Origin: SHLQ01 sp033344795 | GTDB taxonomy: Bacteria > Actinomycetota > Acidimicrobiia > Acidimicrobiales > SHLQ01 | Reading direction: 5' to 3' | Assembly: GCA_033344795.1 (NCBI GenBank) | Contig: JAWPMS010000001.1 | Location: forward strand, 3,906,001-3,970,000 | Length of the DNA stretch: 64,000 nucleotides | Part shown: piece by piece, positions 35,931-43,457 of the stretch | Position numbering within the stretch: position 1 is the first letter of the stretch | Layout: each line of letters begins with the position of its first letter | Program-made: the position numbers and the translations under genes | Notes under the pieces: model-generated | What the model was told of the DNA's origin: nothing | The model's database searches: none | The model's input: only the letters and a program-made list of their open reading frames with translations

Positions 35931-36974
35931 CTAATAGAGCGGGTCAATCCGATGGGCGATCCCACCGGCGAGCATCGCCAGCGCACCCACCAACACCACA
36001 AAAAATCCGGTGGCGAGCGAGGTATCTGCAACGTCGCTGTCGAAGAGCACGCTCGCCCCCGTGAGGCCGACAACGACAAGGCCGACAAGACCCGCCACCA
36101 CCGCCACGGTCTTTGGCACGATGTGGTTGTAACCAACATAGATCGGTCCCGCTGCAGCGGCTCCAAAGATCCCGGCGATGATCGTTGCGATGCCATCGCC
36201 ACGTTCCCACCCTGTCTGGATGAGCGAGCCCGTCGTCCAGTCAAAGAAGGTTCCGACGATCATCGCGACCCCTGCGCAGAACAGCAGCGCGGCGAGGAGC
36301 CGATCGAAGAGTGCCGCCACCGGGACGGGCTGGGGCGTCGGGATGACTGCGAGTGCGGTCGACGCAGACAGCGGCACGCCGCTTGCGGACCGAAGAGGTG
36401 TCTGGCGCGACGGCGATGCCGGTGTTCGGTCGATCTCGAGCTCGACCGTCCCGTGGCCGACCTCGATGTGCGACGACGGAGTTTTTGTGCCGGGCGAAGT
36501 CACCGAAGGAGGTGTGGACTTTTCGAAGACGGGACGATCCGGCACCGATCCAAAATCCTTCGATGCAACGGAGAACGACGGCGCTCCCGAGGCATCTTTG
36601 GCCACCGGTTGCTCTCGCTCGATGGATTCGACGACCTCTGAGAGCTCATCCGTGCCGAGCTCAACGCGGTCTTCACTCGAGTCTCCGCTGGTGCGATGCA
36701 GATCAGCCAACGGAGTGGACGCCGCCGGCTTTTCTTCATGATGAAGCTCGACCGATGGAAACTCTGACGCAGCAGGGGCTTGCGTCTCCGTTTGTGTGTT
36801 GGTGACGCCGTCGGTATCGGGAACCGAGGGCGGCTTCATGTCCTCGGCTTGCGGCACCGGTGGCGGCACGGCGGCGAACCGCTCGCGATACCCACTGTCA
36901 GGGTGCCGTTCCGGTGGGTACCACTTCCCGTCCGAGGCCATCCAGTAGCCCGGACCCTCAAAGACGTCACTCAT
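35931..36974 (-). CDS. Membrane protein with N-terminal W/Y motif and Pro/Ser-rich linker
   Basis: 347 residues from the ATG at 36974. The first 25 residues hold 'GPGYWMASDGKWYPPE', a short aromatic motif resembling DUF2510-type motifs seen in many actinobacterial proteins. A disordered acidic, Pro/Ser/Thr-rich region follows (to about residue 215). Four hydrophobic helices come at the C-terminus ('LLAALLFCAGVAMIVGTFF', 'IIAGIFGAAAAGPIYVGY', 'TVAVVAGLVGLVVVGLTG', 'GFFVVLVGALAMLAGGIA'). Function unknown. It sits between tRNA-Val and tRNA-Cys on their strand and its start codon lies inside a hairpin. The open frame continues upstream through tRNA-Cys, which is not credible as coding. Confidence 0.75.
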   Translation of the reverse strand: MSDVFEGPGYWMASDGKWYPPERHPDSGYRERFAAVPPPVPQAEDMKPPSVPDTDGVTNTQTETQAPAASEFPSVELHHEEKPAASTPLADLHRTSGDSSEDRVELGTDELSEVVESIEREQPVAKDASGAPSFSVASKDFGSVPDRPVFEKSTPPSVTSPGTKTPSSHIEVGHGTVELEIDRTPASPSRQTPLRSASGVPLSASTALAVIPTPQPVPVAALFDRLLAALLFCAGVAMIVGTFFDWTTGSLIQTGWERGDGIATIIAGIFGAAAAGPIYVGYNHIVPKTVAVVAGLVGLVVVGLTGASVLFDSDVADTSLATGFFVVLVGALAMLAGGIAHRIDPLY

Positions 36975-37000
36975 GCTCGTTCTCGTTCTGCATGAGTGAC
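36966..37000 (-). promoter_or_regulatory. Hairpin spanning the start codon of the membrane protein gene
   Basis: GTCACTCATG (36966-36975) and CATGAGTGAC (36991-37000) form a perfect 10-bp stem with a 15-base loop. The ATG at 36974-36972 is in the stem and the purine-rich GAACGAG lies in the loop. It could end the tRNA-Cys transcript or mask the start codon. Confidence 0.5.
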
Positions 37001-37036
37001 TCCCTGCAACGTGGCTACAAACGCTTCCATGTCCTT

Positions 37037-37114
37037 TGGAGCGCCGGGCGGGATTTGAACCCGCGACTGTACGGCTTTGCAGGCCGTTCCCTTGGGCCGC
37101 TCGGGCACCGACGC
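37037..37114 (-). tRNA. tRNA-Cys (anticodon GCA)
   Basis: Cloverleaf with acceptor GCGTCGG/CCGGCGC (one G-U pair), anticodon stem ACGGC/GCCGT around loop CTGCAAA (anticodon GCA), T-arm GCGGG-TTCAAAT-CCCGC, and discriminator U73, the recognised Cys identity base. CCA follows directly at 37039-37037, so it appears encoded. Confidence 0.96.
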
Positions 37115-37182
37115 ACGACTGACCAGAATAGCGGCTCCGGCTCCACTCCAACACTCGGGTCTTTTGCGAGTGAGCTTGAGGT

Positions 37183-37240
37183 GTCGCAGCGTGTGCGTCC
37201 GAAGGCCCCTCCGCGCTTCGGACGCACACGCTCATGCGAC
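37183..37240. repeat. Long perfect hairpin between tRNA genes
   Basis: A 17-bp perfect stem (37188-37204 with 37216-37232) encloses an 11-base loop. A further 5-bp stem outside it (GTCGC 37183-37187 with GCGAC 37236-37240) is offset by a 3-base bulge. There is no T-run on either side. It could be a structured RNA, a processing site or a protein-binding palindrome. Confidence 0.65.
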
Positions 37241-37377
37241 GGGGAACCAGATCGACGAACGACCCCGTTCCCACTCGAAGGCAAACCGTAGGGTTCGAAT
37301 CGCAAAATGTCTCCGCGCCCCCCGGGATTCGACATCATTCCGACACACTTCTGTTAAATCCGACTACATACAGCGCG

Positions 37378-37421
37378 AAAAATGACTGTGCGGGCTGCCC
37401 TCAGAGAAGACAACCCGCACA
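37378..37421 (-). terminator. Intrinsic terminator of tRNA-Gly
   Basis: On the minus strand TGTGCGGG (37421-37414) pairs with CCCGCACA (37394-37387), followed after four bases by a five-T run (37382-37378). It lies immediately after the tRNA-Gly 3' end. Confidence 0.8.
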
Positions 37422-37424
37422 TTC

Positions 37425-37500
37425 TGGAGCGGACGACCAGATTCGAACTGGCGACCCTCACCTTGGCAAGGTGATGCTCTACCAACTGAGCTACGTCCGC
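37425..37500 (-). tRNA. tRNA-Gly (anticodon GCC)
   Basis: Standard cloverleaf: acceptor GCGGACG/CGTCCGC, D-stem GCTC/GAGC, anticodon stem TCACC/GGTGA with loop TTGCCAA (anticodon GCC), T-arm GCCAG-TTCGAAT-CTGGT, discriminator U73. CCA is encoded at 37427-37425 and an intrinsic terminator follows. Confidence 0.97.
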
Positions 37501-37528
37501 GAGGCCCCAAATCGTAGCAGGGAGATGC

Positions 37529-37753
37529 TCAGTCCCCACTCGCCGGACGAAGATCGATTCGAAGAGTGAGCACGCCGTCAACCATCTCGACCTCGGCGTC
37601 GCCAATGATTGCGAAGTCCTGGAAATCGGTCTGGGCTTGAGCGATGAACATCGATCGTTCATCGCCGCCGACGGGTGGAAGGTTCCGTTTCTTGACGGCC
37701 GCGGCTCGTTCTTTGAAGCGAGCAACCATCTCGACGGGGTCGAATTCGTCCAC
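37529..37753 (-). CDS. Small uncharacterised protein (74 residues)
   Basis: Begins at GTG 37753 in a one-base TAGTG overlap with the upstream gene and has AGGAGA 7 bases upstream, strong evidence of translation. The product (VDEFDPVEMVARFKERAAAV...) is soluble: a basic helix, then 'MFIAQAQTDFQDFAIIGDAE' and 'MVDGVLTLRIDLRP', suggesting a small alpha/beta protein. No family recognised. It is the last gene of the Fpg-like group, ending 29 bases before tRNA-Gly. Confidence 0.72.
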   Translation of the reverse strand: MDEFDPVEMVARFKERAAAVKKRNLPPVGGDERSMFIAQAQTDFQDFAIIGDAEVEMVDGVLTLRIDLRPASGD

Positions 37754-38016
37754 TATGTCTCTCCTTGGGGTTGATGCTCGTCGCGCTGCGAACCAAGCGG
37801 ACTCGCAAGATCTGCATGCATTCTTCGCGGACGGGTCAACCACCAGAATATGGCGGTCGATGCCAAGCTGATGCAGCCCAGTGCGACCAAAACGAAAACG
37901 AGTGGTCCGAGTCGACCATCGGTCTCGCGGATGTTGATGATCTGGGTCTCACCTTCATCGACCTGCGCAATTGCGGCGAGCAACACGAGAGGCGATGCGG
38001 CGAGGCGAACGGACAC
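37753..38016 (-). CDS. Small membrane protein (87 residues)
   Basis: From GTG at 38016 (SVRLAASPLVLLAAIAQ...). It has a signal-like hydrophobic N-terminus, a short external segment ('VDEGETQIINIRETDG'), a membrane helix ('LGPLVFVLVALGCISLASTA') and a basic cytosolic tail ('WWLTRPRRMH'). Function unknown. It lies 17 bases after the Fpg-like gene and overlaps the next small gene by one base, so the three appear to be co-translated. Confidence 0.68.
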   Translation of the reverse strand: MSVRLAASPLVLLAAIAQVDEGETQIINIRETDGRLGPLVFVLVALGCISLASTAIFWWLTRPRRMHADLASPLGSQRDEHQPQGET

Positions 38017-38033
38017 GACTCGACAGTACCCGG

Positions 38034-38855
38034 TCACGATTGGTGCCCCGGACACCACCAGCTCGTTCGTCCACCAACGGTCGATCGCTCCATGTTGCCA
38101 TCACCGTTGGGACACACGGCACCAGGCACCCGATGTGGAAAGGAGTCGCCCATGTGGGAACCGCCACGATCGCTCAGATCCGCGACCGTAGAACGGATTG
38201 TCTCCGCGAGCAGGGTCACCTCGGCGCTCGACAGTTCGTTGGCTGCCCGATGCGGTGCGACACCCGCCCGCCACAGAACTTCGTCCACCAACAGGTTCCC
38301 CAGTCCGGCGACCAGTGATTGATCGAGTAGTAGCGACTTGATCGCGCGGCGTCGCGACGCCACGACCCGAGCCAGCTCGGAGCTGTCGATCGTCGTTGCC
38401 TCGGCGCCGAGCACCGAAGTGTCAGGGTCCAGCTCAACAGATCCCAGTCGGCGTTGATCGCGCAGGGTCACGGTCGCCTCGCCGATCGTCAGAACGAAGC
38501 GATCCCAGGCAACATCTGCCTTGGCAGAGGCATATTCCAATCGATGGATCGGTCCGACGCCATCGACGAACAACATCCCGGTCATACCAAATCGAAGACC
38601 CACCGTTGCCGAGTCACAAGCGATGCCAGCGGCGCTCCCCTCGTGCAGCGGAGAAAGAGCAACGTCGAGCAGCAACAGCTTGCCATGCCGTCTCGTGGCC
38701 ACGAGCTGGCCCCCCTGAAGCACCGAGAGGACCTCCGGCGGAGTGCCCGACGGACGTACGAAGTCAGGGTGGCGAACCTCGAGCGCCGTCACGACGCCTC
38801 CGACCAGCGGGTCCATGGCTCTGCGGTACAGCTCGACCTCGATCAGCTCAGGCAT
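38034..38855 (-). CDS. Fpg/Nei-family DNA glycosylase with altered zinc finger
   Basis: 273 residues. The N-terminus MPELIEVELYRR keeps catalytic Pro2 and Glu3, with Ile replacing the usual Pro5. The Lys in 'RRHGKLLLLDV' and the H2TH region 'LVAGLGNLLVDEVLWRAGV' are also family-typical, so base-excision glycosylase/AP-lyase activity is plausible. The C-terminal zinc finger is changed: the first pair reads 'CPNGD' (second Cys lost) and the last reads 'WWCPGHQS' (fourth Cys replaced by His). At most three ligands remain. The segment before it ('SHMGDSFPHRVPG') also departs from the Fpg consensus. It may be a zinc-less or modified member, or have changed substrate range. It follows metX by 11 bases. 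Confidence 0.85.
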   Translation of the reverse strand: MPELIEVELYRRAMDPLVGGVVTALEVRHPDFVRPSGTPPEVLSVLQGGQLVATRRHGKLLLLDVALSPLHEGSAAGIACDSATVGLRFGMTGMLFVDGVGPIHRLEYASAKADVAWDRFVLTIGEATVTLRDQRRLGSVELDPDTSVLGAEATTIDSSELARVVASRRRAIKSLLLDQSLVAGLGNLLVDEVLWRAGVAPHRAANELSSAEVTLLAETIRSTVADLSDRGGSHMGDSFPHRVPGAVCPNGDGNMERSTVGGRTSWWCPGHQS

Positions 38856-38866
38856 ACGAGCGGCGC

Positions 38867-40075
38867 TTAGCTGGTCTCGACGCGGACCTTGGCAAAGAAG
38901 TCTTCGAGAAGCGGAGCGAGCTTGTCATGTTCGACCAGGAATCCATCGTGTCCAAAGACCGAATCGATCGTGTGATACGCACACGATCGACCATTTCGAC
39001 TCAACAGCTCGGCAAGCTCCGCCTGTTGGTGCGGTGGGTACAAGAAATCCGACGACACCGACACGGTCATTGCTGGCCCGGAGAACGACGCCAGGGCGCG
39101 GTCGGCCCCACCACGGCCTCGTCCCACATCGTGCAGATCCATCGCTCGGTTCAGAACGAGATAGGAGTTGGCGTCAAACCGATATGGGAACTTCTTGCCG
39201 TGATGATCCAAGTAGGACTCGACTTCGAATCTTCCCCACAGGTCGAACCGGTCCAATCGATCATGTGGTTTCCGGCCAAATCGTTGCACCCACTCCTCGT
39301 CGCTGCGGTAGTGGATCAATCCGATCTCTCGGGCGACCGCGAGGCCATTTCCCGGGCCGTCGTCTTGGTCGTAGTAGTCGCCTCCGTTGAACCATTGGTC
39401 GTTGGCGATCGCCAGGCGCCCAACCGCAGACCAGGCAATCTGCTGCGGGCTCGCCGCAAGCGTCGATGCGACCGGCGCGATCGATCGCACCCGATCTGGA
39501 TACATCGCGGCCCATTCGAGGACGGCCATTCCACCCATCGAACCACCGACCACGCTGAACCAGCGCTCAACTCCGAGAGTGTCGGCAAGGCACACCTGAC
39601 TTCGAACGATGTCTCGGTTCGTGACCTGCGGGAAGGTGGAGCCATACGGTTTGTTCGTGGCGGGGTCGATCGAGGCTGGACCCGTCGATCCTTGGCAACC
39701 GCCGAGCACATTCGCGCAGACGACGAAATAGTGATCTGTGTCGATTGCGGCGCCGGGCCCAACGATGCGAGACCACCAACCCTCAGGGGTATAGGTCCCT
39801 CCGCCGCCCCCGGTGACGTGTGAGTCCCCGGTGAGCGCATGGCAGATCAAGATCGCGTTGTCCGCAGCCTCGTTGAGGGTCCCCCAGGTCTCGTAGGCGA
39901 TCGTGACCTCGCTGAGGACGCCACCGCCCTCGAGCGCCAACGGGCGAGAGAGTGTGACGAATTCGCGGGCGCCGGGATCATCACCCGGACGCCATGCTCC
40001 CGTCACGGGAAACTTCTCGGGCCAGCCACGACGAGCGGCGATCGATGGGTCGTCACCACCTTGTGTCATCGACAT
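38867..40075 (-). CDS. metX: Homoserine O-acetyltransferase
   Basis: A 402-residue alpha/beta-hydrolase-fold enzyme that acetylates homoserine for methionine synthesis. The family blocks 'ALTGDSHVTGG', 'GGCQGSTGPASIDPATNKPY' and 'VVGGSMGGMAVLEWA' (nucleophile Ser) are followed by 'SSDFLYPPHQQAEL' (Asp) and 'FGHDGFLVEHD' (His). The GxCxGSTGP pattern fits MetX. The ATG at 40075 has GGGAG 7 bases upstream. No SAM-riboswitch signal is apparent in the 52-base leader, and metY is not adjacent. Confidence 0.94.
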   Translation of the reverse strand: MSMTQGGDDPSIAARRGWPEKFPVTGAWRPGDDPGAREFVTLSRPLALEGGGVLSEVTIAYETWGTLNEAADNAILICHALTGDSHVTGGGGGTYTPEGWWSRIVGPGAAIDTDHYFVVCANVLGGCQGSTGPASIDPATNKPYGSTFPQVTNRDIVRSQVCLADTLGVERWFSVVGGSMGGMAVLEWAAMYPDRVRSIAPVASTLAASPQQIAWSAVGRLAIANDQWFNGGDYYDQDDGPGNGLAVAREIGLIHYRSDEEWVQRFGRKPHDRLDRFDLWGRFEVESYLDHHGKKFPYRFDANSYLVLNRAMDLHDVGRGRGGADRALASFSGPAMTVSVSSDFLYPPHQQAELAELLSRNGRSCAYHTIDSVFGHDGFLVEHDKLAPLLEDFFAKVRVETS

Positions 40076-40127
40076 CGTCGCACTCCCATGGCCGTCAGTA
40101 TTGTCGACCGCGGCCTCGAACCAATAT

Positions 40128-41948
40128 TCAGTATGCCGCGTCTTTGGAGAGCTGGGGTACTCCCAAACGGTCCCACCACCAGTCGATCACCGACCGATCA
40201 AAACCACCGTACGCCTCCATCATCGTGTCGCCAAGCGTCCGCATGGTGGTGGCGTATGCGGTCATGTCATTTCTGCTCGAGGCGCCCTGTGCCTGTTCCG
40301 CGAGAAGGGCGCCACGATCCCACGCGTTGCGGTCCGCTGGCAGCGGGATGCGTGCCACCTCGCTCGCCCGGACTCGGAAGGCGTTCGAGCTCAGGCCAGA
40401 TCCTGCCGACCGCGATGCCATCCACGCGCTGACCCACGGCGATGCGAGAACAGCGGCCAACTTCCAGAGATCCACGGCATCTCTGGGTTCCACACTCAGC
40501 ACCGGCACCGACGGGAGCAGGCTGCCCAGCGGATCGGCGACGGCTTCGAGCACCTTTGTCTGCGATGCGAGCAGCAACTTCGGAACGAGGCGCTCCCCGA
40601 ACCACGCGCAGACCAGCGGATCTGCGATCTCCTCGAGATCGACGACGGGCGCAAGCCATCTGGTGCCGGCGAACTTCACCGCTCGACTTCCCCACCGCAA
40701 AAAGAGCGTGTCGATTGCACCCGCCGTCACGAGCTGTGGCAAACGAACAGCCGTCTGCGCACCGACGTTGCCTGCATCGGCTTCCTGCACCGCGCCCTCG
40801 AGGCCATAGAAGTGCTGACGAAACCCCGCAGTCACCGATGCCAAATCGCTCACCACACCCGTCTCTTCCGGTGATCGCACGATCGGCACTCCTCTCGCGG
40901 CGGCGAGTAGCGGTGCCCACAGTCCGTCCGCCGGGCGATCGACCTCTCGACCGGTCGAGGTACCCGTCAGGACGATGGTCCCGTCGCCACGAGGTTGTTG
41001 CGCCGTGAGTACCGGCGCCACGACGTCGACGGCAGCGTCGAACGACTGGCCTTCATCGATCCACAGCACGGCCAACGAAGCGACACGATCGGCATGTTCT
41101 CGAATCGGACCGGCGTCCCGCGTCGCCATCATCGACTCCGGCAGCACGAGCGACACGACCCCGGATGGCCCCATCCGCGAGAGCGCAAGATGCAGGAACA
41201 ACCCGCTCTCGTCCACATAACCACCAGCCAGACCTCCGTACGTCGCAGCAAGGCGATCTCGACGGTGTGAGTCTCGGGCTGTGTCGAGGGTGAGCTGCCC
41301 CAGAAATGGAGGGTTGCCAACGATGAGATCGAAATCCGACGGCCACTCGTCCGGTAGGTCGAGCAACGCATCTCCAACGTGTGTCACGGGCGAGGCGGTG
41401 CAGCCGCACCACAACTCGACCGCAGCAATGCACACGTCGAGTGCGAGTGAGTCGATGTCGCTTGCATACAGGTGTCGCACGATCTGTGTGCGACTCAGAT
41501 TGGTGTCGCGTTCGATTCGTCGGGCCGCTGCGAGCAAGAAGGCTCCACCACCCGCCGAAGGGTCCCACACGGAGATCTCGTTTCCGCAGGAAACGAGATC
41601 GAGCTCGCCGACAGCGCAGCCGACGACAGCGTCCGCGACGTCGATTGGCGTGAAGTGTGCGCCTCTCGCACGCCGTTCCGGCGAGGCCATGAGCTGTTCA
41701 TAGGCAACACCGAGGAGATCTGCATCGCAAACCTCGGCCGGGAATTCTGCGACAACCCGCGCGAACGAGGGCGAGCGCGCAGCATCATCGAAGACGCCAG
41801 GAGGGGGAACTGAGCTGACGTCCGCGATGTGCACGGCGAGCTCCCGCAGCAGGCTGCGAGTTTGGGCACGGTCAGGAACTACCGGAAACTGCGACCACAA
41901 GGTCGCATCGAGCTCGGGCCGAGGGCGTCTCAGATCGAGGGATCCCAT
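40128..41948 (-). CDS. N6-adenine DNA methyltransferase, Eco57I-like
   Basis: 606 residues. Methylase motifs: 'RARGAHFTPIDVADAVV' (motif X region), 'VWDPSAGGGAFLLAAARR' (motif I, SAM binding) and 'DLIVGNPPFLGQL' (motif IV, NPPF catalytic), with 'SGVVSLVLPESMM' beyond. The C-terminal 250 residues could be a target-recognition region. I see no nuclease motif at the N-terminus and no restriction gene nearby, so it may be an orphan methylase. Its start overlaps the DEAD-box gene's 3' end by 19 bases. Confidence 0.87.
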   Translation of the reverse strand: MGSLDLRRPRPELDATLWSQFPVVPDRAQTRSLLRELAVHIADVSSVPPPGVFDDAARSPSFARVVAEFPAEVCDADLLGVAYEQLMASPERRARGAHFTPIDVADAVVGCAVGELDLVSCGNEISVWDPSAGGGAFLLAAARRIERDTNLSRTQIVRHLYASDIDSLALDVCIAAVELWCGCTASPVTHVGDALLDLPDEWPSDFDLIVGNPPFLGQLTLDTARDSHRRDRLAATYGGLAGGYVDESGLFLHLALSRMGPSGVVSLVLPESMMATRDAGPIREHADRVASLAVLWIDEGQSFDAAVDVVAPVLTAQQPRGDGTIVLTGTSTGREVDRPADGLWAPLLAAARGVPIVRSPEETGVVSDLASVTAGFRQHFYGLEGAVQEADAGNVGAQTAVRLPQLVTAGAIDTLFLRWGSRAVKFAGTRWLAPVVDLEEIADPLVCAWFGERLVPKLLLASQTKVLEAVADPLGSLLPSVPVLSVEPRDAVDLWKLAAVLASPWVSAWMASRSAGSGLSSNAFRVRASEVARIPLPADRNAWDRGALLAEQAQGASSRNDMTAYATTMRTLGDTMMEAYGGFDRSVIDWWWDRLGVPQLSKDAAY

Positions 41949-43087
41949 CCCGCCAGGTCTGCCAGACGTGGGTCGTTCGAGAACATCTCCACGACTGGGA
42001 TGTTGAGCCCGACGCGCTTTTGCATCCGTCGGACCTCCAGCTCCTCGTTGAACAGCACGAGAGTGATCACCAGACCCTTGCTTCCTGCACGAGCGGTTCG
42101 ACCTGAGCGATGCAAGTACGTCTTGTGCTCCGACGGAGGGTCGAAGTGAATCACCACCCCAACATCGTCGACGTGAATTCCTCGCGCCGCGACATCGGTG
42201 GCCACCAGAACCGAAAGTTTGCCATCTCCGAAATCGTTCAGAGCCTTCTCACGATGGTTCTGACGAAGGTCACCGTGAATGGCCGCAGCATCAACCCCGA
42301 GATCATTGAGCGAACTCGCCAACCGATCCGCCATGTGTTTGGTCGCGGTGAACATGATCGTGCGGTCGGAGGACTCAGAGATCGCAGCAGCAACCTTGAT
42401 CTTGTCCATACCGTGCACCTGGATGAACCGGTGCGTCATTTCGTCGACGGTGACCTCGGGCGATTCAACCTCATGAAACACCGGATCGGTTTGATAGCGG
42501 CGTACCAGACTGTCGACGACACCATCGAGAGTGGCCGAGAACAACAGGGTCTGGTGTTCATTCTTCGCTTGCCGAAGGAGCCACTCGACCTGTGGGAGAA
42601 AGCCCATGTCGGCCATTCGGTCAGCCTCGTCGACGATCACATGCGTGAGATCCTCGAGGTTGACCGCCTTGCGCTCGACGAGGTCGATCATTCTTCCCGG
42701 CGTGGCCACGACGAAATCGACGCCCTTTTCGAGTTTGGTGATCTGGCGCTCGATATTGGCACCGCCGTAGACCGCCGAGATTCTCACGCCACGTGATTTC
42801 GCGAGCGGTTCGAGCTCTTCGGCTACTTGGACCGCCAACTCACGGGTGGGAACCAACGCGATCGCCAACGGTCGCTTGGGCTTCGCCGTGCCAATTCGTT
42901 CGAGCACGGGGATGCCGAAGGCCAACGTCTTGCCCGATCCGGTCTTTGCCTTTCCGCAAACGTCGTGGCCTTGGAGTGCATCTGGGATGGCAATCGTCTG
43001 GATGGAAAATGGTTCGGTGATCCCCCGCGAAGCAAGTGCGGCGCACAGATCATCCGATACGCCGAGGTCGGCGAACGTGGTTGTCAT
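41930..43087 (-). CDS. DEAD-box RNA helicase
   Basis: 385 residues from the ATG at 43087, with the two RecA-like domains and almost no extensions. Visible motifs: Q-motif 'PFSIQTIAIPDAL', motif I 'AKTGSGKT' (AKTG rather than AQTG), 'PTRELAVQV', motif II 'VDEADRMADMGF', motif III 'FSATLD', motif V 'LVATDVAARGIHVDDV' and motif VI 'HRSGRTARAG'. Probably remodels RNA in ribosome assembly or decay. Its last 19 bases overlap the methylase gene. Confidence 0.94.
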   Translation of the reverse strand: MTTTFADLGVSDDLCAALASRGITEPFSIQTIAIPDALQGHDVCGKAKTGSGKTLAFGIPVLERIGTAKPKRPLAIALVPTRELAVQVAEELEPLAKSRGVRISAVYGGANIERQITKLEKGVDFVVATPGRMIDLVERKAVNLEDLTHVIVDEADRMADMGFLPQVEWLLRQAKNEHQTLLFSATLDGVVDSLVRRYQTDPVFHEVESPEVTVDEMTHRFIQVHGMDKIKVAAAISESSDRTIMFTATKHMADRLASSLNDLGVDAAAIHGDLRQNHREKALNDFGDGKLSVLVATDVAARGIHVDDVGVVIHFDPPSEHKTYLHRSGRTARAGSKGLVITLVLFNEELEVRRMQKRVGLNIPVVEMFSNDPRLADLAGWDPSI

Positions 43088-43181
43088 GTGTTGTCTTTTC
43101 ACTATTTGTTGAAGACGCAATCCTACTGGCAGTGCGAGCCATGCCTCGTCATGGCCACATCAGCCCGCCCACGCAACGCGG

Positions 43182-43457
43182 TCAGTTGACGATTCGCCCG
43201 TCTTTGACCATGACTCCCTCGGACTCCAGCAGACCGGCGTGTTCCGCCTCGAGCCCGGGGACCAGGCGACCGGTTGACGTCACGATCCGCCACCACGGCA
43301 GGTTGTCGGAGACTCGCAGAACTCGACCGACCGCACGAGCGGCGCCGGGAAAGCCAGCCTCGGCCGCGACCTCACCGTACGTCATGATCTCGCCGGGTCG
43401 CAGCGCCGCGAGAACCTTGACGACCTCGGTCTCGAATCCAGAGTCGCCCTTGGCCAT
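43182..43457 (-). CDS. Alkyltransferase-like protein (ATL)
   Basis: A 91-residue MGMT-type DNA-binding domain. The helix-turn-helix region 'RPGEIMTYGEVAAEAGFPGA' and the Arg-finger area 'ARAVGRVLRVSDN' are present, but the alkyl-acceptor motif PCHR is replaced by 'PWWRIV'. The catalytic Cys is thus Trp, as in ATL proteins, which bind O6-alkylguanine and hand the lesion to nucleotide excision repair. The second Trp, at the His position, is unusual. Its ATG abuts the cyclase stop, so the two are probably co-translated. Confidence 0.88.
   Translation of the reverse strand: MAKGDSGFETEVVKVLAALRPGEIMTYGEVAAEAGFPGAARAVGRVLRVSDNLPWWRIVTSTGRLVPGLEAEHAGLLESEGVMVKDGRIVN

Larger units (their letters stand above)
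37115..37424. other. 310-base non-coding stretch between tRNA-Gly and tRNA-Cys
   Basis: No credible gene. It holds a long hairpin (37183-37240) near its middle and, next to tRNA-Gly, an intrinsic terminator (37378-37421). Between them (about 37290-37375) the sequence is comparatively AT-rich, with 'TTCTGTTAAATCCGACTACA', a plausible promoter zone for tRNA-Cys on the minus strand, although no clear -35/-10 pair can be fixed. Confidence 0.5.

Noticed and set aside
36975..37274. Upstream extension of the membrane protein gene to 37274
   Set aside because: It would translate tRNA-Cys. The ATG at 36974 gives a conserved-looking start.
40128..43087. Complete restriction-modification, BREX or DISARM system
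   Set aside because: Only a methylase and a DEAD-box RNA helicase are present. There is no nuclease, specificity subunit, PglZ or DrmA-like protein.
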